Shown piece by piece: positions 37,142-46,462 of a DNA stretch of 64,000 nucleotides. Both the position numbers and the translations under genes were made by a program. Numbering within the stretch: the stretch's first letter is position 1; every line of letters begins with the position of its first letter. The stretch is from Paenibacillus sp. NEAU-GSW1. GTDB taxonomy: Bacteria > Bacillota > Bacilli > Paenibacillales > Paenibacillaceae. Below the pieces are notes generated by a model. The model made no database searches and was not told where the DNA came from. It saw only the letters and a program-made list of their open reading frames with translations. The DNA is taken from the NCBI RefSeq assembly GCF_009737085.1, contig NZ_WOVL01000001.1, positions 1 to 64,000 on the forward strand, given 5' to 3'.

Positions 37142-37172
37142 GGACCTGCGATTGCGCAGGTCCCCTTTTTTT
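37142..37172 (+). terminator. Orphan plus-strand terminator
   Basis: GGACCTGCG (37142-37150) and CGCAGGTCC (37155-37163) form a stem with loop ATTG, followed by CCTTTTTTT. Both flanking genes lie on the minus strand, so no annotated transcript ends here. Confidence 0.8.
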
Positions 37173-37192
37173 GTCCCAATCCAAACGAAAAA

Positions 37193-37226
37193 GCCGCCGT
37201 TTCCGAACATTGCTCGGACGGGGCAG
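37193..37226 (-). terminator. Likely terminator of the PHP phosphatase gene
   Basis: GCCGCCG with TCCGA on one arm and TCGGA with CGGGGC on the other form an imperfect stem; on the minus strand it is followed by CTTTTTCG. Confidence 0.55.
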
Positions 37227-37240
37227 CCTTGTCGACATCC

Positions 37241-38050
37241 TTATAGCGGAACGATAATTCGTTGCTTTCTTCTGTAGAACACCCACTGCTTAAAGCCAAT
37301 TTCTTTCAGCCTTTTCTGAACAAGCTCGAAATCATCGCCGACTCGGCTTGGAATATGGGCGTCAGAGCCGAAAGTGACGTTCACGCCGAAATGCAGCGCC
37401 CTCTCCAATATTTCATCTGAAGGGTACCAGCCGCCAACATCCTTTGTGCTGCCGGACGTGTTGATCTCGATCGCGATTTCTTCGCCGCCGATAATGCGCA
37501 GCGTTTCGTCGATATCTTCATGCGCAGGTATTTCGGAAAATTGCGGATAATAGCCTTTCATTGCGTCGATATGACCGAGTATTTGAAATAAGCCGGTGCG
37601 CGCCGATTGGCGGATCAAATTGTAATACAGCTGTTTTTCTTCAATATGCCGTTTTTCAGACAGCCCTTTCCAACGATTGCGGTTGAAAATGCTTACGCCG
37701 CTTACTTGATGGACGGAGCCGATAATATAGTCAAAAGGGATGCCTTCATAAGCTTTGCGATAGGCGTCAAAACGATCGGGGAAGAAATCGGATTCCATGC
37801 CGAGCAGCACTTCAATTTTTCCTTCATACTGCTGCTTCAGGCGCTGCACTTCAGCCACATAGTTGCTGAATTCGCTTCGCGCCATCGCGATGCCGGGAAA
37901 AGGCTGATCTTTCTCATCGGCAAAATAGGGAGAATGATCCGATATTCCGATCACTTGCAGTCCTGCGTCTATCGCGGCTTGTACATAATGCTCGATCGTG
38001 CCTGTCGCATGGCCGCATCTTTCGTTATGGGTATGCAAATCGAATTTCAT
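37241..38050 (-). CDS. hisJ: PHP-domain histidinol-phosphatase (HisJ family)
   Basis: A 269-aa PHP-fold phosphoesterase. Metal ligands are seen in the HxH motif DLHTHNERCGHA, in ISDHSPY, GMESDFF, GSVHQV, LGHIDAMK and in the final GSDAH. This pattern fits HisJ, which removes phosphate from histidinol phosphate. No other his gene is near, so a different substrate is possible. AGGAGG precedes the ATG at 38050. Confidence 0.82.
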   Translation of the reverse strand: MKFDLHTHNERCGHATGTIEHYVQAAIDAGLQVIGISDHSPYFADEKDQPFPGIAMARSEFSNYVAEVQRLKQQYEGKIEVLLGMESDFFPDRFDAYRKAYEGIPFDYIIGSVHQVSGVSIFNRNRWKGLSEKRHIEEKQLYYNLIRQSARTGLFQILGHIDAMKGYYPQFSEIPAHEDIDETLRIIGGEEIAIEINTSGSTKDVGGWYPSDEILERALHFGVNVTFGSDAHIPSRVGDDFELVQKRLKEIGFKQWVFYRRKQRIIVPL

Positions 38051-38089
38051 TCGCGATTCCTCCTAAAATTATGCTGTCGCGGGCTAAGC

Positions 38090-38992
38090 TTATTCGCTGC
38101 TAATAAATTGATGTTCAGGCATGCCCTTCAAATCGCTCAAAAATTGCTGCATCGCCGTATTCAAATATCGGCCCGATTTGTACACGACCCCTACAGGGTG
38201 GCTGATTTCGAGTTCTTTTACTTTAATCATGCGAAGAGACCCGCGTTTCAATTCATCGAAAATCGAAAGCTTGGATACGACGGCCGCGCCCAGATTAATC
38301 TCGACCATCCGTTTAACTTCTTCACTGCTGGAAAGCTCTACGATGATATTAGGTTCCATGTTGTACTTGCGGAATATTTGGTCCAGAAAGCGGCGGCCAA
38401 GCGTGTCCGGCGCAAGCATGATTAGCGGGATGTCTTTCAGATCTTCAAATTTTGCATGAGTCAAATGGCTTAGCGGATGAGCGGGCGAGACGACAAGCTC
38501 GAACGTATCGTAGTAAAGCGTCGAAGAATCCACATTCGGATTTTTCTCGGACAAGTATGTAATGCCGATATCGACCGAGCCGTTCTCGACGCTAGTCATG
38601 ACTTGGGAAGAAGGCATTGTATGAATCGTCGATTTAATAAGCGGGAATTGATCTTGAAAATAAGACAGCACACGCGGCAAAAATTGGATGGCAATCGAGG
38701 ACGTCGTTCCGAGCACGATATGTCCTTGCGGTGTCGAGCTAAGATCGGAAAGCTTCTGCTTAAGCTCTTCAACAATTGCTAATATGCGCTCCGCGTGCTC
38801 GAGAAATACTTGACCGTGGTCGGTTAGCGTAACTGGCTGATTGCGGTCGATCAGCACCGTTTTGAATTCGTCCTCCAGCGTCCGAATTTGCGCGGATACG
38901 GCAGGTTGTGTCAAATTAAGCAGTTCTCCTGCTTTGCGGAAGCTCATCGTTTTGGAAATCGTTAGTAGCGTCTCCAACTGGCTAATATTCAA
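38090..38992 (-). CDS. LysR-family regulator, probably CysL-like
   Basis: A 300-aa LysR protein with the DNA-binding helix in FRKAGELLNLTQPAVSAQIRTLE and a C-terminal effector domain. It is divergent from cysK across 378 bp, suggesting a cysteine/sulfur regulator such as CysL (YwfK), which senses O-acetylserine-related signals. The start is TTG at 38992, with GGGGGGAG six bases upstream. Confidence 0.82.
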   Translation of the reverse strand: MNISQLETLLTISKTMSFRKAGELLNLTQPAVSAQIRTLEDEFKTVLIDRNQPVTLTDHGQVFLEHAERILAIVEELKQKLSDLSSTPQGHIVLGTTSSIAIQFLPRVLSYFQDQFPLIKSTIHTMPSSQVMTSVENGSVDIGITYLSEKNPNVDSSTLYYDTFELVVSPAHPLSHLTHAKFEDLKDIPLIMLAPDTLGRRFLDQIFRKYNMEPNIIVELSSSEEVKRMVEINLGAAVVSKLSIFDELKRGSLRMIKVKELEISHPVGVVYKSGRYLNTAMQQFLSDLKGMPEHQFISSE

Positions 38993-39370
38993 TTTGATCT
39001 CCCCCCTTGGGACAAACCATTTCGGATCATAACACTATAACTATACATTATAAAGGAATTGGCCCGAATGGGCAAAAAAACGGCAGATGTCTTCCGCACA
39101 GCAGGCTTAATCCGAAAACGGTCGGAATTTTAAATAAATTGGCTGAATTTATCGGGTGCAAATCGCTAAGGCGCGATGGCGCCGACATTGACGACAGTTA
39201 AGGCCGAATGGTTCTGCATCAGGCGAAAACCGCTGCCTTATCGTTATACGTTCGCCAAACGCAAGGCTAAGCTTGAATAAAACAATTTTGGGCATCATAC
39301 CATAAAGTGCTATACTAATTGTAAACCGCAGTTTTACGGTTATTATCCAGTGAAAGGTACGGATGCTACA
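38993..39370. other. Intergenic region between the CysL-like gene and cysK
   Basis: No convincing gene is present. TTGGGC (39287-39292) and TATACT (39310-39315) with a 17-bp spacer could be the cysK promoter. AACCG (39327-39331) and CGGTT (39337-39341) form a small inverted repeat in the leader. LysR-type T-N11-A sites are too degenerate to assign. Confidence 0.4.
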
Positions 39371-40306
<936 letters not shown>

Positions 40307-40312
40307 TGACAG

Positions 40313-40350
40313 AAAAAGCGGCGCAGGAACCGTTCCTCCGCCGCTTTTTT
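40313..40350 (+). terminator. Terminator of cysK
   Basis: AAAAAGCGGCG (40313-40323) and CGCCGCTTTTTT (40339-40350) with an inner AGGAA/TTCCT stem. Confidence 0.9.
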
Positions 40351-40436
40351 ATTATCCAAATACTTGCAACATTATCGGGCTTGGTTTCGTTGGAATTAAT
40401 GCGGCAAATACAAGAAACAGGACGTGAGAAATTTTT

Positions 40437-40796
40437 ATGAAAAAAATGACAATCATTATGAGTGTTTGTCTACTCATCCTAGCAATCATAGCGATTTCAC
40501 TATATATTGGAATCATTAAACCTCCAATAGATAGTAAAGCAGTAGAGCAAGATGTTGTGAAACATCTTCATAGTAAAGGAATATCGCAAGAAAAATACGA
40601 TTTAGAAATAAGTTATCGTTGGGATAGTAAGCTGTTAGGCTATAACCCCTATATTATTAAAGTGGTTTTCAAAGATGAGCCCGATGTAAGTTACCATTAT
40701 ACCTATCATTATAAATCGCAGATCAAAGAAGTGACTCAAAGCGGCGTCGCTCCAATGAACAATAGGGAAGATAAAAATTTTAAACATACGGAATAA
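40437..40796 (+). CDS. DUF3139-like small exported or membrane-anchored protein
   Basis: A 119-aa protein with a basic start and one N-terminal hydrophobic segment (residues about 5-28), then a ~90-residue extracellular domain rich in Tyr, Lys and His. Size and layout fit DUF3139. Base composition is clearly more A+T-rich than the neighbours, suggesting relaxed selection or transfer. The ribosome site (AGGACGTGAG) is weak. Function unknown. Confidence 0.6.
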   Translation: MKKMTIIMSVCLLILAIIAISLYIGIIKPPIDSKAVEQDVVKHLHSKGISQEKYDLEISYRWDSKLLGYNPYIIKVVFKDEPDVSYHYTYHYKSQIKEVTQSGVAPMNNREDKNFKHTE

Positions 40797-40802
40797 AGAA
40801 AA

Positions 40803-40830
40803 CCGCCTTTATCCAAAGGCGGCTTCTTTT
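40803..40830 (+). terminator. Terminator of the DUF3139-like gene
   Basis: CCGCCTTT (40803-40810) and AAAGGCGG (40815-40822), then CTTCTTTT. Confidence 0.85.
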
Positions 40831-40857
40831 GGTCAAATTTCGTAATATGGCTCCAAG

Positions 40858-41793
40858 TTACAGCCAATTTTTTTTGCGGAAAATGAAGAACATCCCGAAT
40901 CCGAGCAGAAGCATAATGCCGAGCAGAATGTAAGAGCCGCCGCGCATATGCATGCCTGGAATAAAATCGAAGTTCATCCCGTATATACCCGTAATAAACG
41001 TCAGCGGCATGAAGATCGTCGTCATTGCGGTAAACACGCGCATGATTTCATTCGCCCGGGCGGAGATGCTGGACTGGTAAGCTTCTCGCAAGTTGCCCAT
41101 CAGCTCTCGATACGTATCGAAAGACTCGGCGATTTTGACGGCATTCTCGTAAATGTCGCTGAAGTACTTTTGCAGCTGATCGTCGATCAGCTTTAAATCC
41201 TTTTTATTTAATGTCGCGATAACGTCCTTTTGCGGACCGAGCACTTTTTTGAGCCACAATATTTCACCGCGCAAACCGATAATTTCGTTCAGATGCGATT
41301 TTTTCGTGTGCATGAGGATATCTTCTTCCAGCGTTTCGATCCGAGTATCAATCCGGTCTCCGACGAGGAAGTAGTTGTCGACGACGATATCGACGAGATG
41401 GTATAGGAAATAGTCGGGCCGGTTTACTTCTTGCTCCCAAAGTACCGGCTTTAAGGAGCGAAGCTCGTTAATTTTTTGTTTCGTAACGGTTATAATATAA
41501 TGGCGTCCAAGGAAGATGTTCAGCGCCCGCAGAAAAATTTCTTCATCGTCAAATCGGATGCTGTTTATAACGATAAAATAATGGCTTTCATAAATTTCGA
41601 TTTTAGGCCGTTGCTCCTCTTCGCTCAAGCAGTCCTCTACAGCAAGATCATGCATGCCGAATAGGGGCTGCAGCACTGATAAATCCTCGACGTCGGCGTC
41701 TATCCAATAGAAGCCTTCGGCAGGCGGAAGCAACGTTTCATTAATATCTTCAAGCGGAGCGAATACTCCATTGTTCACATGACGAATTTTCAT
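40858..41793 (-). CDS. corA: CorA-family magnesium/cobalt transporter
   Basis: A 311-aa channel subunit. A long cytoplasmic N-terminal domain is followed by a long helix and two C-terminal transmembrane segments. The signature GIYGMNF (ion-selectivity loop) lies at the end of TM1, and the basic tail FRKKNWL closes the protein. It forms pentamers that admit Mg2+. AGGAG precedes the ATG at 41793. Confidence 0.93.
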   Translation of the reverse strand: MKIRHVNNGVFAPLEDINETLLPPAEGFYWIDADVEDLSVLQPLFGMHDLAVEDCLSEEEQRPKIEIYESHYFIVINSIRFDDEEIFLRALNIFLGRHYIITVTKQKINELRSLKPVLWEQEVNRPDYFLYHLVDIVVDNYFLVGDRIDTRIETLEEDILMHTKKSHLNEIIGLRGEILWLKKVLGPQKDVIATLNKKDLKLIDDQLQKYFSDIYENAVKIAESFDTYRELMGNLREAYQSSISARANEIMRVFTAMTTIFMPLTFITGIYGMNFDFIPGMHMRGGSYILLGIMLLLGFGMFFIFRKKNWL

Positions 41794-41897
41794 CTCAGCA
41801 TCTCCTAACTTCAGGATCTTTGAGCGCTGCTCAAAGTCACTCCTTATCCAAAAAGAATCTTTGAACGGAGAACTGCCGGATGAATTGCAGCGGACGG

Positions 41898-41993
41898 TTA
41901 CGAAGAGATTGCGTTGACGTAAGCCCAGTTGCGTTTACGATCCGGCAGTTGCCGTATTCGGTTGTTTTCAGGCTTAGGTCTGTCGCCTTCCAT
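41898..41993 (-). CDS. Possible 31-aa hydrophilic small protein
   Basis: An ATG at 41993 with AAAGGAGT ten bases upstream on the minus strand opens a 31-codon frame starting MEGDRPKPENNRIRQLPDRK. It lies upstream of corA in the same direction. The good ribosome site is the only support; a longer frame from 42080 starts at TTG without a site. Confidence 0.35.
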   Translation of the reverse strand: MEGDRPKPENNRIRQLPDRKRNWAYVNAISS

Positions 41994-42221
41994 GTCCGTT
42001 TGCACTCCTTTGCTCAGTAAAATGAAAAAAAAGTCCGATAATCCTTGTCTAGTATACTCCCGCAGCACATTTACATTCAAGAAGAAAAACAGGCGGGAGC
42101 GTTCTTTAGTTTATGCTGTAATCCATCTTGACGCGAATGCCGGAATCCATTAAAGTTATCAATAAGTAAGACATGAAAAAAGCGCAGCGGTTTTTGCGGC
42201 GACAACCGAATAGATCTACTT

Positions 42222-42335
42222 TCTTATCAAGAGCAGGCGGAGGGACTAGCCCGATGAAGCCCGGCAACCGGCGAAAGCACGGTGCTAATTCTTGCGGAAA
42301 CATTTTGGTTTCTGAGAGATGAGAGAGGCGAAGGC
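42222..42335 (+). ncRNA. SAM-I riboswitch (S-box)
   Basis: Conserved S-box elements occur in order: CTTATCAAGAGCAGGCGGAG (P1/P2), GGGACTAGCCCGATGAAGCC, CCGGCAACC, GGTGCTAATTCTTGC, and GAGAGATGAGAGAGGCG closing P1. SAM binding would favour the terminator at 42355 and reduce metA-metI-metC expression. 41994-42221 holds nothing else recognised. Confidence 0.97.
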
Positions 42336-42354
42336 TTATTTTAATTGAGCGTAC

Positions 42355-42386
42355 GACCTTTTCTCATGACAGAAAAGGTCTTTTTT
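42355..42386 (+). terminator. SAM-I riboswitch terminator
   Basis: GACCTTTTCT (42355-42364) and AGAAAAGGTC (42371-42380) form a perfect 10-bp stem followed by TTTTTT. Confidence 0.93.
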
Positions 42387-42415
42387 GCGCTTTAAGTGCC
42401 ATACTGAAACAAAGA

Positions 42416-42579
42416 GCGGAGTGACTTGTGCTCCACACAAAGATCCTGATGTAGCTAATGAGTGACTTTGTGCTCCACACAAAGATCCTGATGTAGCTAA
42501 TGAGTGACTTTGTGCTCCACACAAAGATCCTGATGTAGCTAATGAGTGACTTTGTGCTCCACACAAAGATCCTGATGTA
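42416..42579 (+). repeat. Four 42-bp tandem hairpin repeats in the metA leader
   Basis: Units start (at GTGAC) at 42421, 42462, 42504 and 42546, with a period of 41-42 bp and almost no divergence; the first copy lacks one T. Each unit holds CTTTGTG, loop CTCCA, CACAAAG, a perfect 7-bp hairpin (6-bp in the first copy), followed by ATCCTGATGTA. The last copy runs straight into the metA ribosome site (TGATGTAAGGAG). The array lies after the riboswitch terminator, so it is in the read-through mRNA. Confidence 0.95.
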
Positions 42580-42593
42580 AGGAGTTGATTCGC

Positions 42594-43511
42594 ATGCCGA
42601 TTAAAGTACCAGACAATTTGCCAGCGAAAGAAGTATTGAATAATGAGAACATTTTTGTAATGGACGAAAGCACCGCGTTCCATCAAGACATTCGTCCGTT
42701 GCGAATTGTCATATTGAATCTGATGCCGACCAAGGAAACGACCGAGACGCAGCTTCTGCGTTTGATCGGCAATACGCCGCTTCAAGTGGAAGCAGTATTG
42801 CTTCATCCTAAGACGCACACATCGAAAAATACGTCGGCGGAGCACTTGGAGTCTTTTTACAAAACGTTTGACGACATTTCCCACGAATATTATGACGGCA
42901 TGATTATAACGGGAGCTCCTGTCGAGCACTTGGAGTTCGAAGACGTCAATTACTGGGATGAGCTGAAAGAAATTATGGAATGGAGTAAACGCCGCGTTAC
43001 TTCGACCTTCCATATTTGTTGGGCCTCGCAGGCTGGACTGTATCATCATTACGGAATTAAAAAATATGACTTGGACAACAAAGTGTTCGGCGTGTTCCCG
43101 CATACGATTGAGAAGCGCAACGTGAACCTGCTTCGGGGCTTCGACGAAATGTTCTATGTCCCGCAATCCCGCCATACCGAGGTTCGCAGGGAGGATATCG
43201 AGCACATACCGGAGCTCGAAATTTTGTCGGAATCGGAAGAATCCGGCGTGTATATTGTCGCTTCCAAAGACGGAAAGCAAATTTTCGTAAGCGGTCATTC
43301 GGAATACGACCCACTGTCGCTGAAGTTCGAATACGATCGCGACAAAGCTAAAGGACTTCGCATTGACGTGCCTAAAAACTATTTCCCGGGTGATAACCCG
43401 GAACGGCTTCCGCTTTCGACATGGCGCGCACATGCCAACCTGCTGTATTCGAACTGGCTTAACTATTACGTTTATCAACAGACGCCGTTTGATTTGGGCG
43501 CAGGCATTTAA
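42594..43511 (+). CDS. metA: Homoserine O-acetyltransferase (MetA family)
   Basis: A 305-aa enzyme that activates homoserine, the first step of methionine synthesis. The acyl-enzyme cysteine is Cys142 in [10 protein letters not shown], and the catalytic His235 and Glu237 lie in SGHSEYD. Residue 111 is Glu; in this family Glu111 goes with acetyl-CoA and Gly with succinyl-CoA, so acetyl transfer is predicted. The ATG at 42594 follows AAGGAG with nine bases spacing. It leads metA-metI-metC under a SAM-I riboswitch and a hairpin array. Confidence 0.93.
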   Translation: MPIKVPDNLPAKEVLNNENIFVMDESTAFHQDIRPLRIVILNLMPTKETTETQLLRLIGNTPLQVEAVLLHPKTHTSKNTSAEHLESFYKTFDDISHEYYDGMIITGAPVEHLEFEDVNYWDELKEIMEWSKRRVTSTFHICWASQAGLYHHYGIKKYDLDNKVFGVFPHTIEKRNVNLLRGFDEMFYVPQSRHTEVRREDIEHIPELEILSESEESGVYIVASKDGKQIFVSGHSEYDPLSLKFEYDRDKAKGLRIDVPKNYFPGDNPERLPLSTWRAHANLLYSNWLNYYVYQQTPFDLGAGI

Positions 43512-43557
43512 AAGAAGAATTTTCATTCCACTATTCAAAAGGGGCGTAACGAATCAG

Positions 43558-44718
43558 ATGAAAATCGAAAGTCAATTAGCTCAAATCGGTTCTATTAAGG
43601 AACCTGTCACAGGAGCGATTAGTTTCCCGGTCTATCAAGCAACGGCGTTTCGCCATCCAAAACTTGGACAAAGCACCGGTTTTGATTATGCCCGCACAAA
43701 AAGCCCGACTCGCACAGTACTTGAAGAAGCGGCGGCAAAGCTCGAATCCGGAGATGCAGGTTTTGCCTGTAGCTCCGGCATGGCAGCGCTGCAAACGATT
43801 TTTGCGCTGTTCAGCCAAGGCGACCATCTCATTGTATCGCTCGACCTCTACGGCGGAACTTACCGTTTGCTGGAGCGAATTATGTCGAGATTCGGCGTAA
43901 CCGCTTCCTATGTAGATACGAACGACATCGACGCAATGAACGAGTTGCTTCAGCCGAACACGAAAGCGGTGCTCATTGAGACGCCGACGAATCCGCTGAT
44001 GATGATTACCGATTTGGAACGCGTCGCTTCGTGGGCGAAAGCGAAAGGTCTGCTGACGATTGTCGACAATACGCTGCTGACGCCATTCTTCCAACGTCCG
44101 ATTGAGCTTGGCGCAGACATTGTCATCCATAGCGCAACGAAATATTTGGGCGGACATAATGACGTTCTTGCCGGCTTGATCGTAACGAAAGGCAAAGAGC
44201 TTTCGGAACAAATGGCTTTCCTTCATAATTCGATCGGGGCCGTCCTTGGACCGCAAGATTCCTGGCTGCTGATGCGCGGCATGAAAACGCTGGCGCTGCG
44301 AATGGAACGTCATCAATATAACGCAACACGCATTGCTGAATACTTAATGGAACATCCAGCCGTAGAAGACGTTTATTATCCGGCGCTTCCGCATCACCCT
44401 GGGCATGACATTCAAAGCAAGCAATCTTCGGGCAACACCGGCATTTTCTCTTTCCGTCTTAAAGACGCTCGTTATGTGGAGCCGATCTTGCGTCACATCG
44501 GTCTCATCGCATTTGCCGAAAGCCTTGGAGGTGTCGAATCGCTGATGACGTATCCGGCTGTTCAGACGCATGCGGATATTCCGGTAGAAATTCGCCAAAA
44601 AATCGGTGTTGACGATAAGCTTCTTCGGTTCTCGGTCGGCATTGAGCATGCTGACGATTTGATTGCAGACCTTGAGCAGGCGCTCGCTGCGGCAAAACGG
44701 GAAATCGAGGGGGAATAG
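43558..44718 (+). CDS. metI: Cystathionine gamma-synthase / O-acetylhomoserine sulfhydrylase (MetI)
   Basis: A 386-aa PLP enzyme of the Cys/Met metabolism family. The PLP lysine is Lys195 in HSATKYLGGHND. FACSSGMAALQ and DLYGGTYRLLE are family motifs. It joins O-acetylhomoserine with cysteine (or sulfide), following MetA. The start at 43558 has a GGGG-containing site somewhat far upstream. It is four bases apart from metC, so the pair is coupled. Confidence 0.9.
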   Translation: MKIESQLAQIGSIKEPVTGAISFPVYQATAFRHPKLGQSTGFDYARTKSPTRTVLEEAAAKLESGDAGFACSSGMAALQTIFALFSQGDHLIVSLDLYGGTYRLLERIMSRFGVTASYVDTNDIDAMNELLQPNTKAVLIETPTNPLMMITDLERVASWAKAKGLLTIVDNTLLTPFFQRPIELGADIVIHSATKYLGGHNDVLAGLIVTKGKELSEQMAFLHNSIGAVLGPQDSWLLMRGMKTLALRMERHQYNATRIAEYLMEHPAVEDVYYPALPHHPGHDIQSKQSSGNTGIFSFRLKDARYVEPILRHIGLIAFAESLGGVESLMTYPAVQTHADIPVEIRQKIGVDDKLLRFSVGIEHADDLIADLEQALAAAKREIEGE

Positions 44719-44722
44719 GGAA

Positions 44723-45895
44723 ATGGCAGACAGAACGAATAAGGAAAAAATAGCGGGACGAAGCTTCTCGACCAAGCTGCTTCATTTCGGCGCGGAAATC
44801 GATGAAGCAACAGGAGCGTCAAGCACGCCGATTTTCCAGGCTTCGACTTTCCACCATCACGATGTGTTCAATCCGCCGCATTATGATTACAGCCGTTCCG
44901 GCAACCCGACGCGCGAAGCGCTTGAAGATTATATCGCGCTGCTTGAAGGCGGCACTCGCGGCTTTGCGTTTGCTTCCGGCATGGCGGCGATTTCTACGAC
45001 GTTTCTGCTCTTCTCGGCAGGCGATCATTTGATCGTAACGGAGGATGTATACGGCGGAACCTATCGTTTGCTGACTACTGTGCTTACACGGCTGGGAATC
45101 GAAACGACGTTCGTCGATATGACTGACTTTGAAGCGGTAAAAGCGGCGATCAAGCCGAATACGAAAGCGGTATTCATTGAGACGCCATCCAATCCGACGC
45201 TTAAAATTACCGATATTGCTCTAGTTGCTGCATGGGCGAAAGAGAACGGCTTGCTGTCGCTGCTCGACAACACGTTTATGACGCCTTACCATCAGCGCCC
45301 GTTCGAGCTTGGCATCGATATCGTGCTGCACAGCGCGACGAAGTTTTTGAGCGGTCACAGCGACGTGCTTGCCGGCCTCGCGGTAACGAAGGACGAAGCG
45401 CTGGGCAAAAGATTGTACGCCCTTCAAAACGGGCTGGGAGCCGTACTGAGCTCGCATGAAGCATGGCTGCTGATGCGCGGCATGAAGACGCTGCAAGCTC
45501 GCATGGAGCACAGCGAGCGCAGCGCGCGCCGCCTCGCCGAATGGCTGTCGAGCCATCCTGCCGTTGAGCGGGTGTACTACCCGGGCTTGGCAGACCATCC
45601 GGGACGCGAAATACATGAGCGTCAATCGGCAGGCTACGGTGCCGTCGTCTCCTTCGACGTTGGCAGCGGCGAACGCGCCAAAGCGATGCTTAACCGCGTT
45701 GAGCTTCCGCTTGTAGCGGTTAGCTTAGGCGCTGTGGAAAGCATTCTATCCTACCCGGCTATGATGTCTCATGCGTCTATGCCGCGCGAGGTCCGCTTGC
45801 AGCGGGGCATTACGGACGGCCTCGTCCGCTATTCGGTCGGTCTCGAGGACGTCGAGGATTTGATCGCGGACTTGGATGCCGCGCTCCGCGCTTAA
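44723..45895 (+). CDS. metC: Cystathionine beta-lyase (MetC)
   Basis: A 390-aa PLP enzyme, paralogous to MetI, that splits cystathionine to homocysteine. The PLP lysine is Lys207 in HSATKFLSGHSD. FASGMAAIS and DVYGGTYRLL motifs are present. As the second of a metI-metC pair it fits the Bacillus arrangement; distinguishing lyase from synthase by sequence alone is based on order and similarity. GGGGGAATAGGG precedes the ATG at 44723. Confidence 0.87.
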   Translation: MADRTNKEKIAGRSFSTKLLHFGAEIDEATGASSTPIFQASTFHHHDVFNPPHYDYSRSGNPTREALEDYIALLEGGTRGFAFASGMAAISTTFLLFSAGDHLIVTEDVYGGTYRLLTTVLTRLGIETTFVDMTDFEAVKAAIKPNTKAVFIETPSNPTLKITDIALVAAWAKENGLLSLLDNTFMTPYHQRPFELGIDIVLHSATKFLSGHSDVLAGLAVTKDEALGKRLYALQNGLGAVLSSHEAWLLMRGMKTLQARMEHSERSARRLAEWLSSHPAVERVYYPGLADHPGREIHERQSAGYGAVVSFDVGSGERAKAMLNRVELPLVAVSLGAVESILSYPAMMSHASMPREVRLQRGITDGLVRYSVGLEDVEDLIADLDAALRA

Positions 45896-45908
45896 ATTAT
45901 GATTGTGG

Positions 45909-45940
45909 ATACAGCCGCCGTTTGGCGGTTGTATTTTTTT
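45909..45940 (+). terminator. Terminator of metA-metI-metC
   Basis: ATACAGCCGCC (45909-45919) and GGCGGTTGTAT (45924-45934) with loop GTTT, then TTTTTT. Confidence 0.92.
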
Positions 45941-46034
45941 GTCTGCTTATTACGCTCTCGAACGCGCCTTCTCTTCTTGCTTAAATCGGCATTCGGCTCT
46001 TGCTTCAATCAGAGCAGCTGCGATAGAGCGCATA

Positions 46035-46375
46035 AGAGTGCGATAAAGCGAAATTTAATAAGTTAGCGAAGCTGTTTCGCTAAATAAAGAAATTCATTTC
46101 TCTAAAAGCTGCGTTTCGGACGAATGCAATTGCAATAACGAAGCCAGCTTCATTATTAGCGAGTGCCGATTCTCGAATAGCGAAATTAGCTTCTCTGTAT
46201 TGCAAAGTGCCTCGATAGCATGAGTTTTAGCGAATTTACTTTCGCAATTAAGCGAATCTGGTTCGCTAATTGCAGCTTTCAGCTAATTCAGCCGCTTTCG
46301 TTCGCATAATTGCCCCGCGAAGTTCGCTAACATCCAGCTTGCGGCAAGTCCGGCAACTCTCGTTCGCTTAATTGC
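46035..46375. repeat. Degenerate TTCGCTA/AATAACGAA repeat region C
   Basis: About 340 bp of the same short words as regions A and B, in both orientations: TTAGCGAA, TTCGCTAA, CAATAACGAAG, TTCGCAATTAAGCGAA. GCGAAGCTGTTTCGC (46066-46080) is the reverse complement of the shared word GCGAAACAGCTTCG plus one base. No gene. Confidence 0.65.
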
Positions 46376-46462
46376 CACATGATCAGGGGTGACGGAGCAG
46401 AAGCACTTATGATACGATGAACTCATATGCGATGAACGGTTTAAATGAGGAGGTGCCTTGCA

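Noticed and set aside
39007..39201. 64-codon frame between the LysR gene and cysK
   Set aside because: No ribosome site, no family resemblance; lies in a regulatory gap.
42416..42579. CRISPR array
   Set aside because: The four units are fully tandem with no unique spacers between repeats; no cas genes in the window.
42336..43538. 400-codon minus-strand frame covering metA and the hairpin repeats
   Set aside because: Antisense to metA, and its C-terminal part only translates the 42-bp repeats; no ribosome site.
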